From the NCBI GenBank assembly GCA_019217005.1, contig JAHBNG010000060.1, positions 1-64,000 of the forward strand: a DNA stretch of 64,000 bases, given 5' to 3'. The translations under genes and the position numbers were made by a program. Within the stretch, counting starts at the first letter, position 1, and the number at the start of each line of letters is the position of its first letter. This DNA is from Chloroflexi bacterium TSY (lineage in GTDB: Bacteria; Chloroflexota; Anaerolineae; Caldilineales; Caldilineaceae). Positions 1 to 10,192 of this stretch are shown piece by piece. Under the pieces are notes generated by a model, which worked only from the letters and a program-made list of their open reading frames with translations, did no database searches and was not told the origin of the DNA.

Positions 1-111
1 CATCTCTTTTCTTTTACCAGAAAGTAAAGTTAAAGCATCTCTCAACTACCAACTCTCTTCCCCGATGCAGCCAGCAAGATCACAGAGTTAACGCGTGCCA
101 CGTTCAATGTC

Positions 112-816
112 TTGGCCGAAGATCTGGCGACCAAACAGATTGAGATTCACAAGACAGAACCGATCTGGCTACTGGCGCGCAATTCGGCACCACTGGCTGT
201 CCGCAATCCATCAACGCAGAGTTGGACCGATCTCACCCAATACCTGGGTGCTTTTGTCACGCCCCACCGTCACGAGGTGATGGAATTCTTGCGCCAGGCG
301 GTTGATCAACATATCATGAAGCAGTTGACTGGGTACAAAGATCAGTATCCAGTCATCAGCCAAGTGAAGGCTATCTACAATGCGCTCAAAAAGCACGTGA
401 TTGGCTACATCAGCTCCGTAATCGACTTTCATCCCGACGAGAGTGCGAGTACTCAGTGGGTGCGCTTGCCACGCGAAACGCTAGGCATACAATCCGCCAA
501 CTGTCTGGATGGGACGCTGCTTTTTGCCAGCCTGCTCGAAGCCATCTCACTCAATCCCGCACTGGTCTTCATGGCGGGTCATGTGTTGTTGGGCTGGGAG
601 ACAGGGAAAAACAACAATCAGTGGCAGTATATGGAAACAACCATGATCGGAAACCATGAGTTTGAAGATGCAGTGGATCATGGCTACCGCCTTGCGCAAA
701 TTGCCATGAAACAACAGGCACAGCTAACGCCAGAAAATCCAACATCGGGTCGTCATTTCCGGCGCTGGTCCATCAAAGAGTTGCGCATCGAGTTCGGCAT
801 CACGCCAATGGAATAA
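112..816 (+). CDS. Transglutaminase-like domain protein, 5' end incomplete
   Basis: The segment around NCLDGTLLFASLLEAI followed by a GHVLLGW stretch resembles the Cys and His motifs of bacterial transglutaminase-like (papain-fold) proteins. The Cys in NCLDG would be the nucleophile. The TTG at 112 is only the first start-like codon in this frame. Protein-like sequence continues upstream in frame to a stop at 31, and a second frame over 2-60 also reads like coding sequence, so a single-base frameshift near 45-60 is likely and the true N-terminus lies before the window. The substrate is unknown. The gene converges on the protease gene on the other strand, 11 bases away. Confidence 0.7.
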   Translation: MAEDLATKQIEIHKTEPIWLLARNSAPLAVRNPSTQSWTDLTQYLGAFVTPHRHEVMEFLRQAVDQHIMKQLTGYKDQYPVISQVKAIYNALKKHVIGYISSVIDFHPDESASTQWVRLPRETLGIQSANCLDGTLLFASLLEAISLNPALVFMAGHVLLGWETGKNNNQWQYMETTMIGNHEFEDAVDHGYRLAQIAMKQQAQLTPENPTSGRHFRRWSIKELRIEFGITPME

Positions 817-827
817 TCGATTAACGA

Positions 828-3098
828 TTAACGCCTTATTAAAGGTAAGAAAACCTTTTCACTTATCGCCAGCAGATCGAGCGGTGGCGGTGGTTCTTGA
901 GGTGGAGGGAATGGCAAAGCAGTGCAACCAGCGTTCAGTAAATCAGGCCATCGGGCATTCTGCGTAAAGCTGAATAGTCCGTCTTGGATGTATCCCTCAT
1001 ACACCTTGTTGTTACAACTGTTAGGGGAAAAAACGGAAAGGCCATTAGCACCATCGAGTTGGACCGCTGCTCCATCTGCATAGTTGAGCGGCAGACGATT
1101 GCTTGCCGCACGGCTTTCGAGAATGAACGGGTGGGGTCCGCTGAGTGCCGTATTGACAGCATCGAGTTGCTCTCGAACGACCTGAATGTCGATACGTTGC
1201 TGAAGCCCAACTACCCAATCCAGTAAATCGATGTACATATCATCTTTCGTGTTAACGTAGTCCCCGTTACTATCAAACAACTGGCTCTCATTGCGTACCT
1301 TCAGGATTAATTCCCACAAACCGGGATCCGTGGCTATTTGTGTGGTTAAGGATTCGGCCAACACATCAAGGCTAGCAAAAGCCACGGTCGCTCGCGACAT
1401 ATCTAGTGCGGAAATGGTGTAGGGAATATCATGACTGTGCGCAATCCGGCTGTAATGAGCAATCGTGGCACGCGCAGCGTCCCTGGCTGTGGTTGTATGG
1501 TCAATGCCGTGAACATAATCATTATAGGCAAAGAAGCTCCAGCCCAGATATTGGGACGTAACGAGTACTTTTGTCCTTTCCTGAAGCTCGAATGCAGTCT
1601 CTAAGAGGTTCATTGAGCAGGCATCCAGGTGCAGCACATCAAGCAACGCAACATTCGGTGCATTGAGTGCCTCTCCCAATTCCCGAATTGTCAGAAACGC
1701 GCTATTGTTCTGTTGACCATCATCTTGCATATCGGTGGTAGAGTCCCAGGCCGTGCCACGGATAGCTTGGCCGTGGTTGGCAATGACTAGATAGTAGTGC
1801 TGTGCCGGCAAGTTGCTTTGTCCCCAGCGCAGGAAGTTCGCAAGAGAATCAGCTGTATCCATGGCCTGTTCATCGATTTTGATCTCCTGTTGCGTTTGAC
1901 CTGGCGCAATAAGCCATCGCGTCGTGTCATCATTCGTGGGACCGTCCAACTGGACGGCAATATTGACATTAGACAAACGCTCGTTCTGGAGGGACTTGAC
2001 CGTTTGCCGAAATGCACGATATTGGCGACTGCGGTCATGGTAATCACCCGCTAAATAGAGCAGCATAGTCCAGGTGGTGGCTGGCGGTCTTGCTACATAA
2101 ATAGTCGTGTTGACGGGGGCAGACCAGACACCTTGACTGTCTTGCACCTGAAAGGCAAGCTGATGGGTACCTGGCTCCAAATTTCTGGCAGGCACAGATA
2201 AAGTGCTCGTGTCAGTCAATTCACCCTGTCGATCTGAAGTCCAACGATAGGTCACGATCTCGTGGTTTGTATCATTGGTTTGCCCTATTCCCTGGGCTGT
2301 CAAGATCTCACCCGCAGACAATGTTATATGTGACAGATGCTGGATGGTCCCAATGGGATTGTCGTATTGCGTGGAGGGGATCACAATATCGAGTTGCTGC
2401 ACCCCAGGCTTGGTAACGGCATCAATTTGGTATTTGATGTCATTCCATTCTGCTTCGATGGTGATAGGTTCTCCAGGTTCCAGAGCCAGCATAGCCTGGT
2501 AGTGGGGCCGCAACTCACTCCCTGGATAGATCAGGGATTGAGTCTCAGACGCCTTCCGACCTCGATGCCCAATCTGAATGGGGATGCTGGCCTGCGGTTG
2601 GCCATCAACATAAATCATGCCCACGACGCAAACGATTGGCACTGGATCACCTGGAGGTAGCATATATGTACAGTCGCTGGCCAAGGTATCGATTCCGGGA
2701 ATGTCGGTTGTGGGGATAGTCCTCACATCGAGTGGCCCCGAACTTAGGATTAGACGACCTGTTCCTAAACGACCATGCCCGTCACGTCCCCAGCACTTTA
2801 CAATCTCGTCATTGATCAAGGCACAAGTATGGAATCTTCCTGCTGAGATGGCAGTGACATTAGTGATCATTCCGCTTACGTCTACTGGTGTGCTACGGTC
2901 AATTGTTGTGCCGTCACCTAGTTGACCATAAACATTGTTTCCCCAGCACTTGACTCTTCCTCTACTCGTCAAGGCACATGAGTAATCCCAACTCAAGGAA
3001 ATAGAAGCAATACCTTCGGTCAATCCACTCACGTTCACTGGAATACTCTGAGAGGTGGTCGTATCGTCACCTAGTTGACCAGAGTAAGGCCAATCCAA
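828..3098 (-). pseudogene. RCC1-repeat / clostripain (C11) family secreted protease, N-terminus lost
   Basis: The N-terminal part (residues 1-130) carries RCC1-type repeats with GQLGDGTT and CWG motifs. A middle region has Ig-like strands. From about residue 345 there is a clostripain/C11 cysteine peptidase: TMLLYLAGD, the catalytic His in ANHG and the catalytic Cys in LDACSMN. The extreme C-terminus FLPLIRR resembles the short tail found on many Chloroflexota exported proteins. There is no signal peptide. The first codon (TTG) lies at the edge of the ISAzo13-like element, and the first RCC1 blade is cut in mid-motif, so the 5' end was removed. The remaining 756 codons are open, but expression is doubtful. 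Confidence 0.8.
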
Positions 3099-4396
3099 AA
3101 AATAAAATATACGCGAGAAGGTGTTAAACTAGCTCTCCAAAAGGAGCAAAAATGACAATCTCGCCAGAAATGGTTGAAGTCTTGAAAGAGACGAAGGCCA
3201 TGTTAAGTGGATACGAAAGAAGGCACTTCATGGCCCAAACGGTCAAAACGATATGCGAAGGGAGTCCGACGAAAGCAGAACGAGAGTTGGGCTGGAATCG
3301 GGCGACGATAGCCAAAGCCCTGGAAGAACTAGAAGGCGGCTTCTGTTATGTCGACCAAAGCCACCGACGTGGTCGCAAAAAAGCCGAAGACCATATCCCC
3401 ACTTTACTGGCCGATATGGTTGAAATCGCCGATCAATTCAGCCAGACCGATCCCACCTTTCGACCCCCCCAATTGTACACTCGACTAACCGCCGCCGAAA
3501 TGCGTACCCAGCTCATCGAGCAGAAAGGATACACAGATGAGGAATTGCCTGGCGAAGAGGCCATCCGCTTGAAGCTCAATGAGTTAGGCTATGGCTCAAA
3601 CCGGGTCAAAAAAAGTCAACCAGTGAAAAAAGATCCCAGAGACCGATGCGATCTTTGATAGAATTCATCAGATCAATCAAGAAGCGGATGCAGACGAGAC
3701 GGTTCTGCGCCTCTCTTGGGATGCCAAAGCGACGATTTTACTTGACCGTTTCTCGAGAGAAGGGATAAGTCGAGTGGTTGTCAAAGCGCTCGATCATGAC
3801 TTTCAAGATAAGAAGACCGAGAAAGTCACTCCTTTTGGCATTTACCTCCCTTCAACCAAGGAACTCTTTCTTTACTTGACTCAGTCGAAAGTGACTAGTG
3901 ACTTTATTGTCGACTGCCTGATTGATTTTTTGGGAAAGCGTACGTGAACACTTTCCTCACGTCAAGACCCTCGTGATCAATCAGGACAATGGTCCCGAAA
4001 ATCATACCCCGTCGGACTCAGTTTATGTATCGTCTCACTCAGTTTGTTGAGCACTATCGTCTCTCTATTCAGCTCGCCTGCTACCCTCCTTATCACAGTA
4101 AATACAACCCCATCGAACGGGTTTGGGGCCATCTTGAAAAACACTGGAACGGTTCTCTTCTCGATTCTCTTGAGACCGTTCTCAATTTTGCCCGTTCTTT
4201 TCGCTTTAACCAACTACAACCCTTCGTTCACCTGAATTCCACTCTTTATGAGACCGGCGTCAAACTCACTCAGAAAGAGATGGACCGTTTGGAACAACGC
4301 TTCCAACGTTTACCTGGTTTAGAAAAATGGTTTGTCCTTATTCCCCCTCTCCATTCTCTCGTTCGCGTATAATTATTTATTTTTTTGGTTTAGCCA
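3087..4396 (+). mobile_element. ISAzo13-like insertion sequence with imperfect terminal inverted repeats
   Basis: The left end (ggccaatccaaaaaat) and the reverse complement of the right end (ggctaaaccaaaaaaat) match apart from a few bases, and both continue into a TATACGCGA-like stretch. The dinucleotide TA lies just outside both ends (3085-3086 and 4397-4398), but a longer duplication is not seen. The element contains one broken transposase gene. The exact ends are uncertain by a few bases. Confidence 0.75.
3152..4372 (+). pseudogene. ISAzo13-family transposase, three frameshifts
   Basis: The N-terminal helix-turn-helix part (3152-3630) is followed in other frames by the DDE core. KVTPFG, then VINQDNGPENH and YHSKYNPIERVWG, match the ISAzo13 (Rhodopirellula-type DDE) transposases. 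Reading frame is lost three times: in an A6 run at 3626-3631, a T6 run at 3935-3940 and a C4 run at 4007-4010. Shortening each run by one base would restore a single gene of about 400 codons. The copy is therefore either decayed by slippage or affected by homopolymer sequencing error. Confidence 0.85.
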
Positions 4397-5121
4397 TAAA
4401 AAGCATTATAAGCAAGATCGGTTTTGTGATCGTGATTCTTTTGGCCCTGGTTGGTATCTTTAGTGTCGTCACCCGTTTTATCACCACAATAGAAATTCTG
4501 TCTGACCCATCGTTTTCAGAACCCGATCCCGCCTCGTTCGAGGGACGCTACAACGTGCATCCATACTTAACTCTGCTTCACATCATCCCGGGCTTTCTGT
4601 TTATGGCTTTGGGGCCACTGCAACTTATCCGCAAAATTCGCTCGCGTTGGATTCAAGTACATCGTTGGTCAGGTCGGATTTACCTTGTTTCAGCCCTGGT
4701 GACTGGCGTCGGGGGCATTATCCTCACCTTTAGGCTGCCAATTTTTGGAACCTTCACCGCCACAGTAGCCGCCCTGTTCTTCATGGCCATCTTCTTGTTT
4801 GCCCTGGTGAAGGGTTATCTTCATATCCGCAGAGGTGAGATTGTCCAACATCGGGAATGGATGATCCGAGCCTTCGCACTTGGATTGGGCATTTCTTCCC
4901 AACGCGTCCTACTCGGTTTGTTGCTATGGCTTTTTGACCTCACATTTGTTGAAGCCTGGGATACAGCAGTCTGGTCTGGTTTCGTTATCATGCTTCTGAG
5001 TGCTGAAATATGGATCAATGTAACCCGTCCGGTGACCGTAAACAGGCGTAAAACGAGAACTGTATCGACTAAAATCGTGGATGATAGGGTAGCTGAGAAA
5101 CTCGCTACTAATATATCTTGA
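4327..5121 (+). CDS. DUF2306-type membrane protein, native 5' end replaced by IS sequence
   Basis: This is a multi-spanning membrane protein of the DUF2306 type. The hydrophobic segments alternate with the motif HPYLTLLHIIPGFLF, then a conserved His in VHRWSGR and another in QHREWMIRAF. The function of the family is unknown. The open frame begins inside the right end of the ISAzo13-like element, and the first ~25 residues (through about 4400) are IS-derived. A native start is more likely among the GTG codons near 4420-4430, or it was lost. The gene is followed 22 bases later by a hydrolase gene on the same strand. Confidence 0.75.
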   Translation: MVCPYSPSPFSRSRIIIYFFGLAIKSIISKIGFVIVILLALVGIFSVVTRFITTIEILSDPSFSEPDPASFEGRYNVHPYLTLLHIIPGFLFMALGPLQLIRKIRSRWIQVHRWSGRIYLVSALVTGVGGIILTFRLPIFGTFTATVAALFFMAIFLFALVKGYLHIRRGEIVQHREWMIRAFALGLGISSQRVLLGLLLWLFDLTFVEAWDTAVWSGFVIMLLSAEIWINVTRPVTVNRRKTRTVSTKIVDDRVAEKLATNIS

Positions 5122-5143
5122 TGAAATCAACCTTTAGGAGGGA

Positions 5144-6145
5144 ATGATGCAACTGCTTAATGATATTCAACAAGTGGCACAGAAGAACAGACGAGGAGAA
5201 AACGCGGGTTCTCCGCGACGAGTGGTTCGATGGTTGAAGATCCTTCTCGGCCTCACGCTCGCCCTCTGCTTCATAATCGGCGCGCTCTTCGTCACCGGAA
5301 AGCTCCTCACGCGTCGTATGGAAACCGAGCCTGATCCCCGCGCCCTCGCGCCTTGGGGACCTGGGACCTCATTCCTCTCTACGAGTTCTGGCGACACGCA
5401 TATCCTCGATATCGGCGAGGGTGACGTCATCCTGCTCGTCCATGGATCGACTGGCAGCATTGCCGACTGGCAAGAGAGCGTTGCTGACCGACTCGCCGAG
5501 TCATACCGCGTCGTGGCTTTCGATAGCTACGGCTTCGGCTTGAGCGAGCGGAATGACTCCTTAGAGTATGGGCATCCTCTCTGGGTGCAACAAGCCATTG
5601 AGGTACTCGATGCCCTGGAAATCGAACGCGCCGTGGTGGTGGGGCACTCGGCTGGGGCTATGGCAGCGGTCATTCTGGCCGCAGATCATCCAGAGCGCTT
5701 TCGCGGGGCAATACTCACCGGCCACTCGCGTACGGCGGACTTAGCCCAAATGGTTCCTGTGATGCCTGGAATCGGTGAGCTCTGGGCTGCTCGGCAGACC
5801 ATCATCGGTGACCTGTTCTCCGCCAGCTACCAGGAGCAGGCCGATGCAGTCCATCGGATCCGCGGCACGCGTGCGGCATATCTCGCCTTCGTTCGCAGCC
5901 AATACACCCCCACAAGCATCCGCAGCTTCTTTTTGAGAGATATCTATGGAGACATCGCGGTGCCAGTGCTTCAAATGCACGGTACTCTCGACAAATCCCA
6001 AAACATAGACGCTGCGCGGGCACTCACTTCGCATTTCGCCGATACGCGCTTCGTTGCGATCAAAGGATCGGATCACCATGTCCACATCGAGGCACCAGAT
6101 CAGTGGGTTGAGGAGGTCACCACATTCGTAGAGAGTCTCCCGTAA
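5144..6145 (+). CDS. Alpha/beta hydrolase, membrane-anchored
   Basis: 333 residues with one N-terminal transmembrane segment (about residues 30-52), then an alpha/beta-hydrolase fold. Visible motifs are the oxyanion HGSTG, the nucleophile elbow GHSAG (catalytic Ser), the Asp in HGTLDKS and the His in GSDHHVH. Together these give a complete Ser-Asp-His triad. The substrate cannot be told. A strong ribosome site (aggaggg) lies just before the ATG at 5144. The gene is probably co-transcribed with the DUF2306 gene upstream. Confidence 0.85.
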   Translation: MMQLLNDIQQVAQKNRRGENAGSPRRVVRWLKILLGLTLALCFIIGALFVTGKLLTRRMETEPDPRALAPWGPGTSFLSTSSGDTHILDIGEGDVILLVHGSTGSIADWQESVADRLAESYRVVAFDSYGFGLSERNDSLEYGHPLWVQQAIEVLDALEIERAVVVGHSAGAMAAVILAADHPERFRGAILTGHSRTADLAQMVPVMPGIGELWAARQTIIGDLFSASYQEQADAVHRIRGTRAAYLAFVRSQYTPTSIRSFFLRDIYGDIAVPVLQMHGTLDKSQNIDAARALTSHFADTRFVAIKGSDHHVHIEAPDQWVEEVTTFVESLP

Positions 6146-6180
6146 TACGTATAGAAAAGCATCGGTAATTGCTACATTTG

Positions 6181-6249
6181 GGAGTTACACAGTTGCTGGT
6201 TTCGATACGGTAAACTACCACCTACTCAACCGACCGACTGCGTAACTCC
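6181..6249. repeat. Intergenic inverted repeat (hairpin)
   Basis: ggagttacacagt at 6181-6193 pairs with actgcgtaactcc at 6237-6249 (12 of 13 bases) across a 43-base loop. It lies between the hydrolase and the SHOCT membrane protein genes. There is no T-run, so a simple terminator is not supported. Confidence 0.5.
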
Positions 6250-6275
6250 TACATTTTTCAGATAAGGAGAGACCT

Positions 6276-6950
6276 ATGAGACACAGCAACAAAGATCAAC
6301 AGTCGAACCAGAGAAACATGGCACTCGGCGGCATCCTGATCGTGCTGGGTCTTATCTACTTGCTGGACCAACTGATCGGCAACCGCCTGGGACGCGACCT
6401 CTGGCCATTCTTTATTATCGTGCCTGATGTCCTGGTGTTTATCTTAGCCCTGACCACGGACGGCAAGGGCGGAGAAGCGTTGACCGCCGTCGGCAGCGTG
6501 GTGACCGCGACCAGTCTGCTGCTCTTCTACCAGAATGTGGCGAACCATTTTGAGAGTTGGGCCTATGCGTGGGCTTTGGTTGCGTCCACGTCCATCGGTG
6601 TCGGCCACATCGTCTATGGTGTACTCAATGATCGAGAACGGATGGTCCGCGACGGGAAGCGGCTGGCGACCATTGGCCTTGCCATCTTCCTAGTGGGGGC
6701 CATCTTTTTCGAGTTCATTGTTGCCATCAGTGGCTTCGGGCTGGGCCTGGGTCGCTTTGCCTGGTCGTTCTTACTGATTGGCGCGGGCGTCTTCTTCATC
6801 CTGCGCAACCTGTGGTCTCAGTCAGCGACTGTAGAATCAGAGCTTCCGGTACAATCAACAGAGACAACCCAGAAGTTGAGTGAATTGAAGAAGATGATAG
6901 AGAGCGGCGAACTTTCGGAAACCGACTATGAGGCGCAAAAATCAGAATAG
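6276..6950 (+). CDS. Multi-pass membrane protein with C-terminal SHOCT-like domain
   Basis: About six hydrophobic segments (residues 15-185) resemble the LiaF/DUF5668-type transmembrane region (GGILIVLGLIYLLDQ). The last 30 residues (LSELKKMIESGELSETDYE) form a SHOCT-like short C-terminal domain, which is thought to mediate oligomerisation. An AGGAGA ribosome site lies about 7 bases before the ATG. Function is unknown. A role in the envelope or membrane is inferred from topology only. Confidence 0.75.
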   Translation: MRHSNKDQQSNQRNMALGGILIVLGLIYLLDQLIGNRLGRDLWPFFIIVPDVLVFILALTTDGKGGEALTAVGSVVTATSLLLFYQNVANHFESWAYAWALVASTSIGVGHIVYGVLNDRERMVRDGKRLATIGLAIFLVGAIFFEFIVAISGFGLGLGRFAWSFLLIGAGVFFILRNLWSQSATVESELPVQSTETTQKLSELKKMIESGELSETDYEAQKSE

Positions 6951-6983
6951 ACAAGCCTTCGCAAAGTCGGCTTTGAGACAAAT

Positions 6984-7145
6984 ATGTTTCTTATGAATAC
7001 AAAAGGAGACAATCAAGAATACTTCCTGTTCCGCATTGATGCTTCTGACAACCCCATGGAAGCCGTCGGCTACTTGCCAATTATGCTGCAGGCAGTGCTC
7101 TTACCCTGGGCCTTCTGGCCATGGCAGGGTTCAATGACTGATTAA
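6984..7145 (+). CDS. Short ORF or gene remnant
   Basis: A 53-codon frame begins with ATG in the intergenic stretch after the SHOCT protein gene. No family is recognised and no good ribosome site is visible. Another frame of the same DNA reads ANYAAGSALTLGLLAMAGFND, which looks like a membrane-protein fragment, so this may be a relic rather than a gene. Confidence 0.2.
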   Translation: MFLMNTKGDNQEYFLFRIDASDNPMEAVGYLPIMLQAVLLPWAFWPWQGSMTD

Positions 7146-7186
7146 GATTGTGCTGCCGATTATTCCGCAGAAGGGAGAATGTTATC

Positions 7187-8645
7187 CTAAGGCTTGTTTT
7201 CCATCCAACGAACGATGTCTTGCTCGATCTGGTTAACGGTGATCACGGACGTCTGGTTCTGCTTTGCAAAGTCAACCACTTCAGAACCAAGCTCGTGTCG
7301 AGTAAAGAGAGCATAGTGAATGGTCCAATCTCTAGTGGGAAGAACCTTATCCGTTTTGTCAATTAGAGTCTCAATCACCCGTTTGCTGAGTGGCGTTTTG
7401 CCCCATTTACATTCACCGAGCAGAATCTGCTTCTGTCGCCAATTGATGGCAACCACATCAATCTGGGCATTCTTAGACCAGTGGCTACCAACCCTTTCTG
7501 GCACAAATGGGAATTCACCAAGATCTGTACTAATCCGAACCCATTCCCGACACAGTTCTTCAAAGGTGTGGGTGCCAATAAAATCAACCAGATGGTCATA
7601 GAGCAAATCCACCACTTGCTGCACCCGGCCATATTCAATGTCTGGGATATAGGGACGTAAAAAGCGTGAAGTAAAAGCGCATATAAGGATCGACAATGAC
7701 ATGACGACCACGTCGGCTGCGCTCGGGATGTCTCACTGTTACCGGAACACATCGTTCGGCGTAACCCAATTCACGCAAAACGGTGAGGTAACGGTTTACA
7801 TTGGATCTATCTAAGCCAGCGCCTTTGGCGATATCCGAGAGTCGGTGTCTACCGTTGGCGATAGATTCAATTACGGCCATATAGTTTCGCGGCTCTTCGA
7901 CTTGCTCTCGCAAGAGAAAAACAGCGTCATTTAGCATAACATTAATGGGTGTAATGATGCGTTCTCGCAGATTTTGGATAAGGTTTAAATTGTCATCAAA
8001 GGGTTGGATATAGGCTGGGATACCGCCGGTAATTGTATAGACAGCCACTCTCTGTTCTGTCGTCATCTTGGGCAGTAGCAAGGCAAGTGCGCCAAATGGA
8101 AGCGGCTGCAGTTTAAGTCGTGCCGTAGCTCGGCCATAAAGCGCCGCCCGATAGCCCAAAATATGACGTTCAATCATTCCTGCCAATGAACCAGAGAGGA
8201 TGAGCAATATCTGGCTATTTTGCAGTTGATGATCCCAGACTTTCTGTAAGATGCTGGCGATTTCAGAACTTGCCTGCATGACGTAGGTAAATTCGTCAAG
8301 AATTACAACCACGCGCTCAGACTCTGCAATCCGACCCGCTTCGCTAAACGCTTCTTCCCAAGAGTGATAGCTAAACTCTTCAGGAATAACAGATTCTGGA
8401 TACCGGAAACCAAAGATTGTCTGAGAAAAATCGCGCAGTTGATTTGTAAATGACGTTTGGGTTGCCATCCAATAGAGCGTTCGATCTCTCTTAGAGTTTT
8501 TTTCTCGGCTAATTTGCCACTGGTTTAACAGTGCGGTTTTCCCAATGCGGCGGCGACCATACAGCACCAAAAATTGGGCACCTTGTCTATCGATCAGATT
8601 ATCGAGTATCTTTAGTTCGCGGTCACGGCCGATAAAAGGTTTCAT
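7187..8645 (-). pseudogene. AAA ATPase with DUF234 nuclease-like C-terminal domain, frameshifted
   Basis: Residues 1-330 form an archaeal-type AAA ATPase: Walker A GRRRIGKT, Walker B VVVILDEF, then a winged helix (residues 255-310). The C-terminal part (7187-7670, another frame) is a DUF234 domain with nuclease-fold features (QIDVVAINW, LLGECKWG). The two parts belong to one gene. The DPYMRFYF segment runs into RFLRPYIPDIEYG one frame later, which fits a single extra base near 7660. A stretch reading HPERSRR just before the break looks like a dispersed repeat. Related ATPases are often orphan or selfish-element genes, but the role here is unknown. Confidence 0.75.
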
Positions 8646-8733
8646 GAATGAAGCTTATGCTCTATATATTAAGTGGTTGTACCAGTATTATACGTAGATA
8701 ACCACTTAATACGCAAATCTCATGATGACCTTA

Positions 8734-8814
8734 GAACCTATCCGAAAAGTGGTTGTGAGTCCAGCTAGCTTCTCGAGTAAGAATGCACCGTCACAGAACT
8801 TTTCGGATAAGCAC
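8734..8814. repeat. 81-bp MITE-like repeat, copy A
   Basis: The ends carry TATCCGAAAAGT in inverted orientation. The same 81-bp unit occurs inverted at 32478-32558. TA lies on both sides of this copy. It sits in the 398-bp stretch between the ATPase and the membrane-protein gene at 9044, where no other gene is seen. Confidence 0.65.
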
Positions 8815-9043
8815 TAAAGTGAAAGCAAATAGAGAACGATAGTTTTCAAAAAATGCTCCACGAAGGAAACGAAGTTCACGAAGAGAGAGCCAATGCTCAA
8901 GTCGTCCATGTCAGATACTGGCACAGTCAATAGCCTGGGTGCAAAGTAAAATGGTGGCTGCAACCATTTCACAGGCTACGTGCATTCTAGCCTGTGCTTG
9001 CTCAAACAACACTCTACCCGATTTAGATCAATAAGGAGGCAAT

Positions 9044-10192
9044 ATGTTTCGTTCCTTGACACCACTTTCAACGACATCTCTTTCAACTACACCCCTCTCA
9101 ATTCGTTCTCTGGCAACACTTTTTGAAATCAGTGGCACCTCAGAAAGCACACACGATCGGCAGCTCAGCACCGTCGCCTTTGATTGGCTCTACGTGCTGC
9201 TTGGTTTGCTGGGGATGATTGGCTTTATGATGGACGTTTGGTCACATGATAATTTTGGTCCTGATCAGTCGATTTTTAATGAGTATCATCTGCTCATGTA
9301 CAGCGCGCAGGGGGCCACCATGGTCCTGTTGGTCAGTCTGGTGGTCACCAACTTGAGTCAGGGATATGCCCTTGCCAATACGCTGCCCCATGGCTATGGA
9401 CGCGGATTTCTAGCCGTGTTGCTCTGGGGCGCTTCAGGCGTTGCTGACTTGACGGGACATGCCCCCTTTGGCTTTGAGACTGCGGTGGAGGCGATTATGA
9501 GCCCCACCCATCTGGCGCTCCTTATTAGTGGGTTCCTGATTCACTATGCACCCGTCAGCGCGGCCCGCACCCGAGCCAAAATAACTGGTCAATCGGCTTC
9601 TTTGCTTGAGAGCTTTCCAAAGCTTCTCGCGTACAGCTTTATGTTGATCATCGTCCATATCTCTATGATTATCTATTTCCCCATGGGGAGCAATCCCTAC
9701 ATGTTGCAGAAACTCCGACCAGCATTTGATTACAATGGTTGGGTTATGGGCATCTCTGGCACGCTCCTACAGACGGCTATCACAGTCCCATTTGTCTTGT
9801 GGCTGGCGCGTGAATTCCGCATGCCATTGGGCGGCTATACAGTTACCTTTGGAATCTATGGGCTGTTTTTGACCATCATAAATGCGTGGCAGATGCCGTG
9901 GCTTATGTTTGGTGGGTTAGGCATCTTGCTCGACATTGCGTATTGGTCTCTCAAGCCAGACGCCACCCAGCGCAGCCGGTTCATTCTCTTGACGCCCGCC
10001 GCCATGTGGTTCATGACATATAGTACTCTTGCCTTGGTGGAAGGTGGGTTGAATGCATTCTACTACTCAGGCTACATGTTGTATGGCTCGATTGCGCAAG
10101 CAATTATACTCGGTGCGCTTGTAGGCTATTTAATGAGCATGCCTGGCGCGCGTCCGGTCGCAGCAAACTCACTGGAGGTTTCTCATGCGTAA
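9044..10192 (+). CDS. Multi-pass membrane protein of unknown function
   Basis: 382 residues. After a polar, Ser/Thr-rich 45-residue N-terminus come about nine to ten hydrophobic segments. Conserved-looking polar residues lie in membrane or loop positions (DVWSHDN, EYHLLMYSAQG, HLALLISGFLIHY). The pattern of several His residues near membrane edges could suit metal or haem binding, but no family is recognised. AGGAGG precedes the ATG. It overlaps the next gene by 8 bases and is translationally coupled to it, so the three genes 9044-11519 probably act together. Confidence 0.75.
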   Translation: MFRSLTPLSTTSLSTTPLSIRSLATLFEISGTSESTHDRQLSTVAFDWLYVLLGLLGMIGFMMDVWSHDNFGPDQSIFNEYHLLMYSAQGATMVLLVSLVVTNLSQGYALANTLPHGYGRGFLAVLLWGASGVADLTGHAPFGFETAVEAIMSPTHLALLISGFLIHYAPVSAARTRAKITGQSASLLESFPKLLAYSFMLIIVHISMIIYFPMGSNPYMLQKLRPAFDYNGWVMGISGTLLQTAITVPFVLWLAREFRMPLGGYTVTFGIYGLFLTIINAWQMPWLMFGGLGILLDIAYWSLKPDATQRSRFILLTPAAMWFMTYSTLALVEGGLNAFYYSGYMLYGSIAQAIILGALVGYLMSMPGARPVAANSLEVSHA

